From NCBI GenBank assembly GCA_007130745.1, contig SLRW01000004.1, forward strand, positions 1 through 17,292: a stretch of DNA of 17,292 nt, written 5' to 3'. Of this stretch, positions 1 to 7,674 are shown piece after piece (position 1 is the stretch's first letter; each line of letters opens with the position of its first letter). The stretch comes from Gammaproteobacteria bacterium. GTDB lineage: Bacteria; Pseudomonadota; Gammaproteobacteria; UBA5335; SLRW01. The notes beneath the pieces were generated by a model. It was not told where the DNA came from, ran no database searches, and worked only from the letters and a program-made list of their open reading frames with translations. A program made the position numbers and the translations under genes.

Positions 1-644
1 TCGCCATAGGCGAGTTCAGGCGGAAGCACGATGCGCCACTTGTCACCCACGCGCATTTCCGTCAGGGCCAGCTGCCAGCCTTCGATGACCTGATTCAGCG
101 GGAAGCTGGCCGGTTCGCCGCGTTCCACTGAGCTGTCAAAGACCGTGCCGTCAACCAGGGTGCCGTGGTAATGGGCCACTACCACATCGTTGGGGCCCGG
201 GCTGGGGGCGTCTGCTTCGCCGGATTCAAGGATCTCGTACTGTACGCCACTGTCGAGCACTGTGACTTCGTCGCGTTCGGCGTTTTCCTCGCGATAACGC
301 TGCCCGGCCTCGCGATTGGACTCGCCGGCAGCGGCATCTTCCTGCTCATGACGCTCAATCTGGCGCTGCTGGTAGGCCATGATGGCTTCATCCATGGCGT
401 CTTCATCCATCAGCAGTTTTTCTTCGCCGTTCATGCCATGGCGCAGGCCGGCGATCAGGGCTTCAGTATCCAGATCGCTGGCCTGGGCACCCAGCTGTTC
501 GCCGCTGCGATAGCCAATGGCATAGGAGGCACGCTGATCGTCATCTTCCAGCGCGGCGACAGCGGAGGCGCCGTCATCCTGGGCGCAGGCCGCAAGCATC
601 AGGGCGACCAGGGTCAGTGTCAGGGTCAGGGTCAGTTTTTTCAT
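1..644 (-). CDS. FKBP-type peptidyl-prolyl isomerase lipoprotein (partial)
   Basis: The gene runs off the left edge of the window; 214 complete codons are visible and the last part of the FKBP domain is missing. It belongs to the Mip/FkpA/FklB group of cell-envelope prolyl isomerases, which speed proline isomerisation in exported proteins. The N-terminus is a lipoprotein signal (MKK, then alternating Leu-Thr, then LAAC with the lipidated Cys20). The residue at +2 is Ala, so outer-membrane sorting is expected. Residues about 30-125 are charged and helical, like the FKBP_N dimerisation domain. The FKBP_C domain starts near 128 and shows the active-site residues Y159, F169-D170, F181, V186-I187, W190 and Y213. 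I chose the second of two adjacent ATGs (644 rather than 647) because the AAGGAG site at 650-655 is 5 bases from it but only 2 from the first. Family assignment is firm; the exact paralogue name is not. Confidence 0.9.
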   Translation of the reverse strand, partial: MKKLTLTLTLTLVALMLAACAQDDGASAVAALEDDDQRASYAIGYRSGEQLGAQASDLDTEALIAGLRHGMNGEEKLLMDEDAMDEAIMAYQQRQIERHEQEDAAAGESNREAGQRYREENAERDEVTVLDSGVQYEILESGEADAPSPGPNDVVVAHYHGTLVDGTVFDSSVERGEPASFPLNQVIEGWQLALTEMRVGDKWRIVLPPELAYG

Positions 645-661
645 CATCACTCCTTGCAGGA

Positions 662-689
662 ATTATACAATCTCGCGGACAGGCGTCAT
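662..689 (-). promoter_or_regulatory. sigma-70 promoter of the FKBP lipoprotein gene
   Basis: On the minus strand there is a perfect -10 TATAAT (662-667) and a -35 ATGACG (684-689, four of six matches), separated by 16 bases. The predicted transcription start falls near 654-655, at the edge of the ribosome binding site, so the leader would be only about 10 bases long. Confidence 0.6.
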
Positions 690-756
690 TCAGACAGCCC
701 TGTTCGCCAGTGATTGTGCGCATGGGTGGTCGGTTCGTGCAACTTCATTTTGTGGA

Positions 757-1479
757 TTACTGGTGGATGAGGCCTGCTTCAATCACCTCGCGCCAAAGAC
801 TTCGCCAGGTGGGCCAGTCGTGGCCGCCCTCGTGGATCAGATGGTGTTCGGCCGCCAGGCGGTCACCCATTAGTCCGCCGGCGCGGGCAAAGCGATCCTG
901 ATCCCCGTAGCCCAGGATGATCGTCGGATTCCCCGGTTGTTGCGTGACCTCGGCCAGCCACAACCAGGTCTCGCGCTGGAAATCCTCGCCGGCGCTGCCC
1001 GGGGCAGATGCCCAGGCGGCCAGGCCGCCATGGTCGCTGATTTCTGCCACCAGTTCGCGGTCACCCGGCCAGGGCGCGAGCAGGATCAGCCCGTCAATAT
1101 CTTCAGGGTGCTGGCTGCTGTAGCGCATGGCGCCGAAGCCCCCGGCGGAAATGCCCAGCAGCCAGATTTGCTGATAACCCCGTGCCCGTGCCGGCTGCAC
1201 AATATCCTCGCGCAGACGTTGATCAAGTGACCGCGCGCGGTAATAACCGAAATGGGCGTCGGCGGCGATCATGTCAAAGTCCTGGCCGGCGGCAATCTCA
1301 AAGAAACCACGGCGTTCGAAGTCACTGCCCCGGTCGCCCCGGCCGGGGAGCATGATGATCAGGGTATCGGACTGGCGCTCCGGCTGGGCTGCGAAGCTGT
1401 CCATGGGGTTGGTTGCACGCGGGCTGATGCAGCCGGCTAGAAACACCCCTGCAAGCAGGGCGGCGAGCAGTCTGTTCAT
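757..1479 (-). CDS. Alpha/beta hydrolase, predicted lipoprotein
   Basis: This is a 240-residue protein with a lipoprotein signal peptide (MNRLLAALLAGVFLAGC, lipid on Cys17), so it is probably anchored in the envelope facing the periplasm. It carries the alpha/beta-hydrolase elements in order: an early strand followed by LPGRGDRG (44-51, oxyanion-hole region), the nucleophile elbow GISAG with Ser111, an acidic residue in GDQD (Asp193 or Asp195) and His220 in GGHDW. This makes a serine esterase, lipase or related activity likely, but the substrate cannot be read from the sequence. The start has an AGGA site 5 bases upstream. It lies upstream of the FKBP gene on the same strand, but that gene has its own promoter. 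It is divergent from the DUF3581-like gene. I do not recognise a named family member. Confidence 0.8.
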   Translation of the reverse strand: MNRLLAALLAGVFLAGCISPRATNPMDSFAAQPERQSDTLIIMLPGRGDRGSDFERRGFFEIAAGQDFDMIAADAHFGYYRARSLDQRLREDIVQPARARGYQQIWLLGISAGGFGAMRYSSQHPEDIDGLILLAPWPGDRELVAEISDHGGLAAWASAPGSAGEDFQRETWLWLAEVTQQPGNPTIILGYGDQDRFARAGGLMGDRLAAEHHLIHEGGHDWPTWRSLWREVIEAGLIHQ

Positions 1480-1533
1480 GGGTTTTCCTGGTCTGTGTGC
1501 CCTGCTGCAGTATCCACGTTGAGGGCAGGGTGG

Positions 1534-1561
1534 TGGTTTGCCGTGGTTGCGGCGCTACAAT
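1534..1561 (+). promoter_or_regulatory. possible promoter of the DUF3581-like gene
   Basis: A good -10 TACAAT (1556-1561, five of six) lies 33 bases before the start codon. The best -35 at the right distance is poor (GTGGTT, 1534-1539, spacer 16). The same divergent gap holds a 6-base inverted repeat, CCCTGC/GCAGGG (1500-1505 and 1525-1530). Confidence 0.3.
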
Positions 1562-1594
1562 AGCACCCCGCAATACATCTGACAGGGATCGCCG

Positions 1595-2305
1595 ATGCTG
1601 CTCGAATCCTATCATGAGCTGATTGATGGCCGGGTGATAATCTCGGCCGCCCGGGCCAGCCGCTTTGCACGCGAAGTGGCTGGCGATTACAACCCCATTC
1701 ATGACCCTGACGCGCGGCGTTTTTGTGTGCCGGGTGACTTGCTGTTTGCACTGGTGCTCAAGCACTACGGCTTGTCTCAGCGTATGCATTTTCGTTTCTC
1801 AGCCATGCTGGGGGCCGATGTGCCGCTGCAATTTCCGGCATCCCCGGGTGAATGCTTTCAAATCAAGGACGATGAAGGTCGCGTTTATCTGGAAGTGTCG
1901 CGGGCGGGAACGGTGATTGAGGATCCCGGGACGATCGAGCGTTTCACCCGTCGTTATGTGGGTTTCTCCGGCAAGAATTTCCCCGATGTGCTGACACCGC
2001 TGATGGCCCGCGAGGGCGTGATGTTCAACCCGGAGCGCCCGCTGGTGATCTATGACAGCATGGCTTTTGAATTGCATGTGCCGCAGGCCGTGGACCGGGC
2101 AGAGCTGACGTTGGCTGATTCCCGCATGCAGCTAACTGGCAAACGCGCCGAGGCGCTGCTGGAATTTCACATCAGTGATGCGCAGCAGTTGGCAGGCGAG
2201 GGTAGCAAAAAGCTGGTGCTGTCTGGTCTTCAGCCCTATGACGAAGCACGCATGGCAGCGTTTACCCGGGCTTTTTCCCGGCGGCGCGAAGAGGCTGCCG
2301 GGTGA
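1595..2305 (+). CDS. DUF3581-like protein with a hot-dog-like GDxNPIH motif
   Basis: This 236-residue soluble protein has no signal peptide or membrane segment. Its length and N-terminal block match my recollection of DUF3581, a gammaproteobacterial family of unknown function; that assignment is from memory. The clearest motif is GDYNPIHD at residues 30-37, followed by a small/hydrophobic stretch VPGDLLFALVL. This resembles the catalytic GDxNPIH...G segment of MaoC-type (R)-enoyl-CoA hydratases, which also appears in the gene at 9043-9921. Unlike true MaoC proteins, the motif is near the N-terminus and the usual HG after it is absent. A hot-dog fold acting on or binding an acyl thioester is therefore an inference. 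The neighbouring fatty-acid genes fit that idea. The start is supported by a GGGAT site and an upstream -10. Confidence 0.7.
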   Translation: MLLESYHELIDGRVIISAARASRFAREVAGDYNPIHDPDARRFCVPGDLLFALVLKHYGLSQRMHFRFSAMLGADVPLQFPASPGECFQIKDDEGRVYLEVSRAGTVIEDPGTIERFTRRYVGFSGKNFPDVLTPLMAREGVMFNPERPLVIYDSMAFELHVPQAVDRAELTLADSRMQLTGKRAEALLEFHISDAQQLAGEGSKKLVLSGLQPYDEARMAAFTRAFSRRREEAAG

Positions 2306-2434
2306 AATGCGCCGCCGTGCTGACAGGGTGACGAATTAATCAACGTTTGCATAAAACAACAGCGTGACAGCTTGAGGCGGGGCGAAATCTTTAGCGACCG
2401 CCGGTCGGGTTGAGCAGTTTTGCGGCGCCGGGGT
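2306..2434. other. Convergent intergenic gap with one copy of an imperfect repeat
   Basis: This gap lies between the 3' ends of the DUF3581-like gene and the TetR gene. It holds TGACAGGGT (2321-2329) and GACGAATTAATCAACGTTT (2330-2348), which recur upstream of tRNA-Leu. A small hairpin CGACC-gcc-GGTCG (2395-2407) has no adjacent T-tract on either strand, so I do not call a terminator. Confidence 0.5.
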
Positions 2435-3106
2435 TCAGTCGCGATTTTCGAGCATGCGCCCGCCGGTCAACAGGGCACGAAAGAAGCTGGCCACATGGCG
2501 TTCCATTTGTTCGGCGCTTTGTTCTGTCGTACCGCTGAGCCATTCCACCATCAGTTCGTTAGTGCCCCCGACCAGGGCAATGGCGGTCATGCGGTAGTCG
2601 CCATCGCGCAGGATGTTGCTGGCCACCAGCCCGCGGGCGATGCGTTCCACCATATCGGCAAAACGATGAATCACCTGGCGTCGGTGTTGTTCCATGGCAC
2701 GGCTCACACCGACGGTCTCAATTAAGGCCAGCCGGGCGTGGTCGGGGTGACTCATGCAGTGGCGTGCGAAAGCGCGGGCGGTGTCGATGGTGGTGGTGAC
2801 GGGGTCGTCCTGGGGGCTGTTGCGTACGGTCTCACCGATCAGCGTCAGTGCCTGCTCGAAAAATCGGTCGGACAACACGGTCAGCATCTGCTCACGGGAG
2901 GAGAAATGCTCATAGAAGTGCCGCGTGGCAATATGGGCCTGGGTGCAAAGCCGGTCAATGGGGACGTTGGCGTAGCCCTCACGCCCGATCAGGCGTATGG
3001 CTGTTTCCTGCAGACGCCGACCGCGTTCGTTGCGCAACTCGCTGATGGACTGGCCTCGGTAGCGGCGTGTCGCATTGGTCTGTGTCGGGTCTGCGTGTGC
3101 ATTCAT
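2435..3106 (-). CDS. TetR/AcrR-family transcriptional regulator
   Basis: This 223-residue regulator has a typical TetR N-terminal DNA-binding domain. The helix-turn-helix lies at about residues 47-66 and runs into the diagnostic TRHFYEHFSSREQML stretch (61-75). The C-terminal ligand/dimerisation half (about 85-215) is family-variable. The reading frame stays open upstream to 3229, but the start at 3106 is preferred: it has GGAAAG 7 bases upstream, and the longer version would run through the fadE promoter. It is divergent from fadE with 98 bases between the start codons, the usual arrangement for a local repressor. A fatty acid or acyl-CoA effector is inferred from the target genes. It does not look like PsrA, the known Pseudomonas fatty-acid TetR regulator. 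Confidence 0.88.
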   Translation of the reverse strand: MNAHADPTQTNATRRYRGQSISELRNERGRRLQETAIRLIGREGYANVPIDRLCTQAHIATRHFYEHFSSREQMLTVLSDRFFEQALTLIGETVRNSPQDDPVTTTIDTARAFARHCMSHPDHARLALIETVGVSRAMEQHRRQVIHRFADMVERIARGLVASNILRDGDYRMTAIALVGGTNELMVEWLSGTTEQSAEQMERHVASFFRALLTGGRMLENRD

Positions 3107-3133
3107 GAGCGCTTTCCAGTGTGAGTCTTGCTT

Positions 3134-3168
3134 ACCGGTTGACGCGGTTTGATGCGCCCGGTGATAAT
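3134..3168 (+). promoter_or_regulatory. fadE promoter with probable TetR operator
   Basis: A -35 TTGACG (3139-3144) and a -10 GATAAT (3163-3168), each five of six matches, are 18 bases apart. Two overlapping symmetries could be the operator of the divergent TetR protein: an inverted repeat ACCGG/CCGGT (3134-3138 and 3158-3162), and a near-direct repeat TTGACGCG/TTGATGCG with starts exactly 10 bases apart (3139-3146 and 3149-3156). Binding there would block RNA polymerase. The promoter is well supported; the operator is inferred. Confidence 0.6.
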
Positions 3169-3204
3169 CCGGAATGATACCTTTCCTGAATGGGGGAATG
3201 CCAC

Positions 3205-5685
3205 ATGAGCTTCGGACTGGTCGCTGCACTTGCTGTTATTGCCGCCTACCTGGTGCTGTTGTACCGGGGGATCGGTATTCGCGCCTTCACTATTATCACG
3301 GCAGTTTTGCTGGGAGCGCTTTCTATTACCGGCGTGATGGGGCCGGTGGGAACCACGATTGCTGCCCTGGTCTTTGTGCCGCTGGCGCTGGTCTTCAACG
3401 TGGTGCCGCTGCGTCGCTCACTGCTCAGCCGGCCGCTGTTCGGTGTGCTGCGCCATGTGCTGCCGAAAATGTCCGATACCGAGCGCGAAGCGCTGGAAGC
3501 AGGGCAGACCTGGTGGGAGGCCGATCTGTTCGGCGGCCGTCCCGACTGGAAGAAACTGCTTGATTTTGACTACACAAAGCTGACCGACGCAGAGCGCAAG
3601 TTCCTTGAGGAAGACACTGAGGAACTGTGTGCCATGATTGACGAGTGGGAGGTACACTTCGAACGCAAGGACTTGCCGCCCGAAGTCTGGGACTTCATCC
3701 GCAAGCGCGGTTTCTGCGCCATGCTGATTGATCGCGAAAACGGCGGGCTCGGATTTTCGTCGGTGGCCCAGTCCTACATTGTTTCCAAGATCGCCACCCG
3801 CTCCATTACGGCCGCCGTGACCGTGATGGTGCCCAACTCTCTGGGGCCGGGTGAGCTGTTGCAGCACTATGGCACGGATGATCAGAAGGCTTACTGGCTG
3901 CCGCGGCTGGCCAGTGGTGAGGAAATCCCCTGTTTCGGCCTGACCGGGCCCGAGGCCGGTTCCGATGCTGGCTCAATTCCCGATACCGGCGTGGTTTGCA
4001 AGCGCAAGGTGGATGGCAAGGAACAGCTGGGCATCAGCCTGACCTTCGACAAGCGTTATATCACGCTGGCGCCGGTGGCCACGGTGGTTGGTCTGGCTTT
4101 CCGCCTGCAGGACCCCGACGGTTTGATGGGCGACAGCGGCCAGACTGATTACGGCATCACCTGCGCGCTGATCAAGAGCGATACTCCCGGTGTCGAGATT
4201 GGCCGCCGGCACTACCCGGGTGGCGCCTTTATGAATGGGCCGATTCGCGGCAAGGATGTGTTTGTGCCGATGGACGCCATCATCGGTGGCCCGGAGATGG
4301 CAGGCAAGGGCTGGCGCATGCTGGTGGAATGTCTGTCGGCCGGGCGCGGTATTTCCCTGCCGGCGCTGGCGGCGGCCAGCGGCGGTGGCATGATGGGTGC
4401 GACCGGGGCTTATTGCGCCATCCGTCGCCAGTTTAATCTGCCCATTGGCCGCTTCGAGGGCGTGCAGGAAGCGCTGGCGCGTATCGGTGGCAATGCCTAC
4501 ACCCTGGAAGCCAGCCGCGTGCTTACTGCCAGCGCGGTGGATCACTGTGCGCCGGCGGTGGTTACGGCGATGATGAAATACCACTCCACCGAGATGATGC
4601 GCGGTGTGCTGGTGGATGCCATGGATATTCACAGTGGCCGCGGCATTATCATGGGGCCGCGTAACTACCTGGCGGTGCCGTGGCAGCTGTTGCCGGTGGC
4701 GATCACGGTGGAAGGCGCCAACATCATGACCCGCAGCCTGATCATATTCGGCCAGGGCGCGATCCGCTGTCATCCTTACCTCTATGCCGAGATGCAGGCA
4801 GTACATAATGATGATCTGGCCGAATTCGACAGCCTGCTGTGGTCGCATATCGGTTACAGCCTCAATCGCGCTATCCGCGCGGTGGGGTTGTCCTGGACCG
4901 GTGCGAAAACGGCGAAGGCGCCGGTATCCGGCCCGATGGCGCCGTATTATCGCCAGATCGAGCGCCTGTCGGCCTCACTGGCGCTGTGTGCCGATGTTTC
5001 GCTGGGCTCACTGGGCGGGGAGCTCAAGCTGCGGGAATCCACTTCCGCGCGGCTGGGTGATGTGCTCTCTCACATGTATCTGGCGACCAGCATTCTGCGC
5101 TTCCATGAGGCCCACGGCCGCGATTCCAAAGACCACACGCTTTATGCCCGATGGGCTCTGGATCAGCAGCTGGCGCTGGCCGGCGAAGCGCTCTCGGAGT
5201 TCTTCCGTAACTTCCCGCGGCCGCTTGCCGGTGGTCTGTTGCGTCGCTTGCTGATGCCTTTTGGCCAGCCCTGGCGCCGGCCCACTGACGTGATGAATGC
5301 CGAGCTGTCCGAGTGCATGATGCGCAATAACGATGTGCTGAGTTATGGCATTGACAATAGCCTGGTCTATATCGGCAGCGATGATTCCCCCATCGGGCGG
5401 TTGATGAAGGCCTTCGAGCTGCTGCAGACCATCAGCCCGCGTTATGATGCCTTCCTCAAGGCGGTGTCCTCGGGTAAGGTGAGCGGCGAAAATCTGGATG
5501 AGCAGCTTGAGCAAGCGGCCGAGCAGGGCGTTGTGAACAAGGATGATATTGCCCGCATCCGCGAGTATGATGCGCTGCGTTATGAATGCATCCTGACGGA
5601 TGACTTCGATCCGGAATATCTGGTTAATCCGGCAGCCTCCGTGTTGAACTCCAAAGAGAGCAAACAGGCGGCAGTCGGCGGCTGA
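3205..5685 (+). CDS. fadE: Acyl-CoA dehydrogenase FadE (long membrane-associated type)
   Basis: This enzyme introduces the trans-2 double bond into acyl-CoA, the first oxidative step of beta-oxidation, using FAD. At 826 residues it matches the long E. coli-type FadE (about 814). Three hydrophobic segments (about 4-20, 27-46, 48-67) suggest inner-membrane association. They are followed by TWWEADLFGGRPDWKKL, the N-terminal dehydrogenase domain with the PNSLGPGELLQHYGT block, and the FAD/substrate motif CFGLTGPEAGSDAGS at 243-257. The VEGAN motif at about 502-506 supplies the likely catalytic base Glu503. A C-terminal DUF1974-type region follows. I chose ATG 3205 over 3190 because GGGGGAA (3192-3198) is correctly placed 6 bases before it and the hydrophobic helix then starts at once. 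It is the first gene of the lipid cluster and is probably controlled by the divergent TetR gene. Confidence 0.95.
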   Translation: MSFGLVAALAVIAAYLVLLYRGIGIRAFTIITAVLLGALSITGVMGPVGTTIAALVFVPLALVFNVVPLRRSLLSRPLFGVLRHVLPKMSDTEREALEAGQTWWEADLFGGRPDWKKLLDFDYTKLTDAERKFLEEDTEELCAMIDEWEVHFERKDLPPEVWDFIRKRGFCAMLIDRENGGLGFSSVAQSYIVSKIATRSITAAVTVMVPNSLGPGELLQHYGTDDQKAYWLPRLASGEEIPCFGLTGPEAGSDAGSIPDTGVVCKRKVDGKEQLGISLTFDKRYITLAPVATVVGLAFRLQDPDGLMGDSGQTDYGITCALIKSDTPGVEIGRRHYPGGAFMNGPIRGKDVFVPMDAIIGGPEMAGKGWRMLVECLSAGRGISLPALAAASGGGMMGATGAYCAIRRQFNLPIGRFEGVQEALARIGGNAYTLEASRVLTASAVDHCAPAVVTAMMKYHSTEMMRGVLVDAMDIHSGRGIIMGPRNYLAVPWQLLPVAITVEGANIMTRSLIIFGQGAIRCHPYLYAEMQAVHNDDLAEFDSLLWSHIGYSLNRAIRAVGLSWTGAKTAKAPVSGPMAPYYRQIERLSASLALCADVSLGSLGGELKLRESTSARLGDVLSHMYLATSILRFHEAHGRDSKDHTLYARWALDQQLALAGEALSEFFRNFPRPLAGGLLRRLLMPFGQPWRRPTDVMNAELSECMMRNNDVLSYGIDNSLVYIGSDDSPIGRLMKAFELLQTISPRYDAFLKAVSSGKVSGENLDEQLEQAAEQGVVNKDDIARIREYDALRYECILTDDFDPEYLVNPAASVLNSKESKQAAVGG

Positions 5686-5724
5686 TGCAGTTTCCGGGCA
5701 GGACCGGCCCGGACCGGATAAACT

Positions 5725-5776
5725 GCCGGATCACGGAGCAGCATGTGAATCTGCTGTTCCGGGTCCGGCGGTTTTG
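5725..5776 (+). terminator. Intrinsic terminator between fadE and the acyl-CoA synthetase gene
   Basis: This is a long two-part stem. The outer arms are GCCGGA (5725-5730) and TCCGGC (5764-5769). The inner arms are CGGAGCAGCA (5734-5743) and TGCTGTTCCG (5752-5761), with one G-U pair and the 8-base loop TGTGAATC. TTTT follows at 5772-5775. It should stop part of the fadE transcript. An upstream segment CCGGGCAG could pair with CTGCCGG (5723-5729), giving an alternative fold. Confidence 0.7.
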
Positions 5777-5808
5777 CATACGCTTTTGAAAATTCTGGAG
5801 AACAGTAA

Positions 5809-7599
5809 ATGAGTGAAATCAAGCGTGAAATTACGCTGGGCGAGTTGTTGCGAGGCATGCGCCGGACCTCACGTAATCCCCGCGCCCTGGTTCGTGGCCT
5901 GGGTTTGCTGATCAAAAACAAGCCCGGGCGCAGTATGTCCATTGGTTGGATGCTGCGCAAACAGTCGGAGCGCCACGCCGGTCGCGTGGCCATGCGTGAC
6001 GCCCACCGCAGCTATACCTATGCCGAATTCAATGCGCGTGCCAACAAGGTCGCCTCCCTGCTGCGGAATCACGGCGTCGGGCGCGGTGATGGCGTGGCGC
6101 TGATGATGGAAAACCGGGTGGACTTGCTGCTGGTTGCCGCCGGGGCGGTCAAGCTCGGTGCCGTCGGTATCATGCTCAACCATAACCAGCGCGGTGATGT
6201 GCTGGCCCACAGCCTCAAGATCACCAACCCCAAGGCCCTGGTGATCGGCAGCGAATGCGCCGAAGGATTGGACTCGGTGCGTGAGCAGTTGCCCGATACC
6301 CTGGGTGAGGGCCGTTTCTGGCTGGCGGATTACGACAACGAGACGCCGGTGGAAGGCTGTCGCAATCTGGAAGAGGCGCTTGCCGGCGCCAGTGATGCCG
6401 AGCCACCCGAAACCGACGAGCTCACTACCAGTGACGGCGCTTTCTATGTATTCACCTCGGGTACCACCGGCATGCCCAAGGCCGCCGTCATGTCGCACGG
6501 GCGCTGGCTGAAGGCCCTGGCGGGCGTGGGGCTGACCTCACTGCGTATGTCTGAAGACGATGTTTTTTACTGTTCGTTGCCGCTGTATCACAACAATGCC
6601 CTGACCCTGTCCTGGAGCGCCTGTATGGGTTCCGGCGCGACGCTGGCGATTGCCCGCAAGTTCTCCGCCTCGCGTTTCTGGGATGACATCCATCACTTCA
6701 ACGCCACCGGCTTTGTCTATATTGGCGAGTTGTGCCGTTATCTTCTGAATCAGCCGGAGAACGAAAAAGAGAGTACGCACCGGGTGCGGGTGGTGCTTGG
6801 CAATGGTCTGCGCCCGGAGCTGTGGACCGAATTCCGTCGCCGTTTCAAAATCCCGCATATCAACGAATTCTACGGCGCCAGTGAATGCAATCTGCTGTTT
6901 ACCAATACCTATGACCAGGAACAATCCTGCGGTTTTACGCCCTATGCCTATGCCATTGTTGAATATGATACGGAAACCGAAGAGCCGATTCGGGATGACA
7001 ATGGTCGTTTGCGCAAGGTAGGTCGCGGCGAAGCCGGGCTGTTGCTGTCCAAAATATCCAAATTTGCGCCATTTGACGGTTACACCAGCAAGGAAGCGAG
7101 TGAGAAAAAACTGTTGCATGACGCCTTCAAGAAAGGCGATTGCTGGTTCAATACCGGCGATCTGGTGCGGGATATGGGGCTCAAGCATATCCAGTTCGTG
7201 GATCGCCTGGGGGATACCTTCCGCTGGAAGGGTGAGAATGTCGCCACTACCGAGGTGGAGCAGGCCATTAATGGCTTCGAAGGAATTATTGAATCCGTGG
7301 TTTACGGGGTTGAGATCCCCAACGCCGATGGCCGTGCCGGCATGGCCGCAGTGACTTTGGCTGACGGGGCCGAGTTTGATGCTGACGGGCTCGCCCGGCA
7401 TCTCAATCAGCAGCTGCCGGGTTATGCGATCCCGCTGTATATCCGGACCCGCACGGTCCAGGAGACCACGTCCACCTTCAAATACCAGAAGACCAAGCTC
7501 AAGAAAGAAGCCTATGATCCTGAGGTGGTGTCGGACCCGCTGTATCAGCTCAGCGATGACGGGCAGCGCTATGAACGGATGAACAACAAACAGGGCTGA
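5809..7599 (+). CDS. Long-chain acyl-CoA synthetase, FATP/FadD6-like
   Basis: This 596-residue adenylate-forming enzyme activates fatty acids to acyl-CoA with ATP and CoA. Motifs in order are the P-loop YVFTSGTTGMPK starting at 213, FYGASEC in the adenylate-binding region, WFNTGDL with Asp451, and FRWKGENV (471-478) at the hinge to the C-terminal lid. TFKYQK follows, in which Lys558 aligns with the catalytic lysine of the family. FRWKGENVATTEVE plus a terminal FKYQKTKLKKE is typical of the very-long-chain/FATP branch rather than classical FadD. A GGAG site lies about 8 bases before the ATG. The gene is 123 bases behind fadE with a terminator in between, and I found no convincing promoter of its own. 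Transcription may therefore come from read-through. Chain-length preference is unknown. Confidence 0.92.
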   Translation: MSEIKREITLGELLRGMRRTSRNPRALVRGLGLLIKNKPGRSMSIGWMLRKQSERHAGRVAMRDAHRSYTYAEFNARANKVASLLRNHGVGRGDGVALMMENRVDLLLVAAGAVKLGAVGIMLNHNQRGDVLAHSLKITNPKALVIGSECAEGLDSVREQLPDTLGEGRFWLADYDNETPVEGCRNLEEALAGASDAEPPETDELTTSDGAFYVFTSGTTGMPKAAVMSHGRWLKALAGVGLTSLRMSEDDVFYCSLPLYHNNALTLSWSACMGSGATLAIARKFSASRFWDDIHHFNATGFVYIGELCRYLLNQPENEKESTHRVRVVLGNGLRPELWTEFRRRFKIPHINEFYGASECNLLFTNTYDQEQSCGFTPYAYAIVEYDTETEEPIRDDNGRLRKVGRGEAGLLLSKISKFAPFDGYTSKEASEKKLLHDAFKKGDCWFNTGDLVRDMGLKHIQFVDRLGDTFRWKGENVATTEVEQAINGFEGIIESVVYGVEIPNADGRAGMAAVTLADGAEFDADGLARHLNQQLPGYAIPLYIRTRTVQETTSTFKYQKTKLKKEAYDPEVVSDPLYQLSDDGQRYERMNNKQG

Positions 7600-7674
7600 G
7601 AGGTCTTGTCTGACCACCGGTTGCTCTGTCCGGCGCCGGGTCTTGATTACAGCTGATCTTAAGGAGCAGGGAAC

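Noticed and set aside
165..713. 182-codon plus-strand frame over the FKBP gene
   Set aside because: The minus strand encodes a clear lipoprotein signal and FKBP active-site residues; the plus-strand product is its shadow.
3107..3229. Longer N-terminus for the TetR regulator, starting at 3229
   Set aside because: It would overlap the fadE promoter and start codon, adds 41 residues unlike TetR proteins, and the ATG at 3104-3106 has a good ribosome binding site.
6538..7617. 359-codon minus-strand frame opposite the acyl-CoA synthetase
   Set aside because: Same explanation: the plus-strand frame carries all adenylation motifs, and the antisense product matches no family I know.
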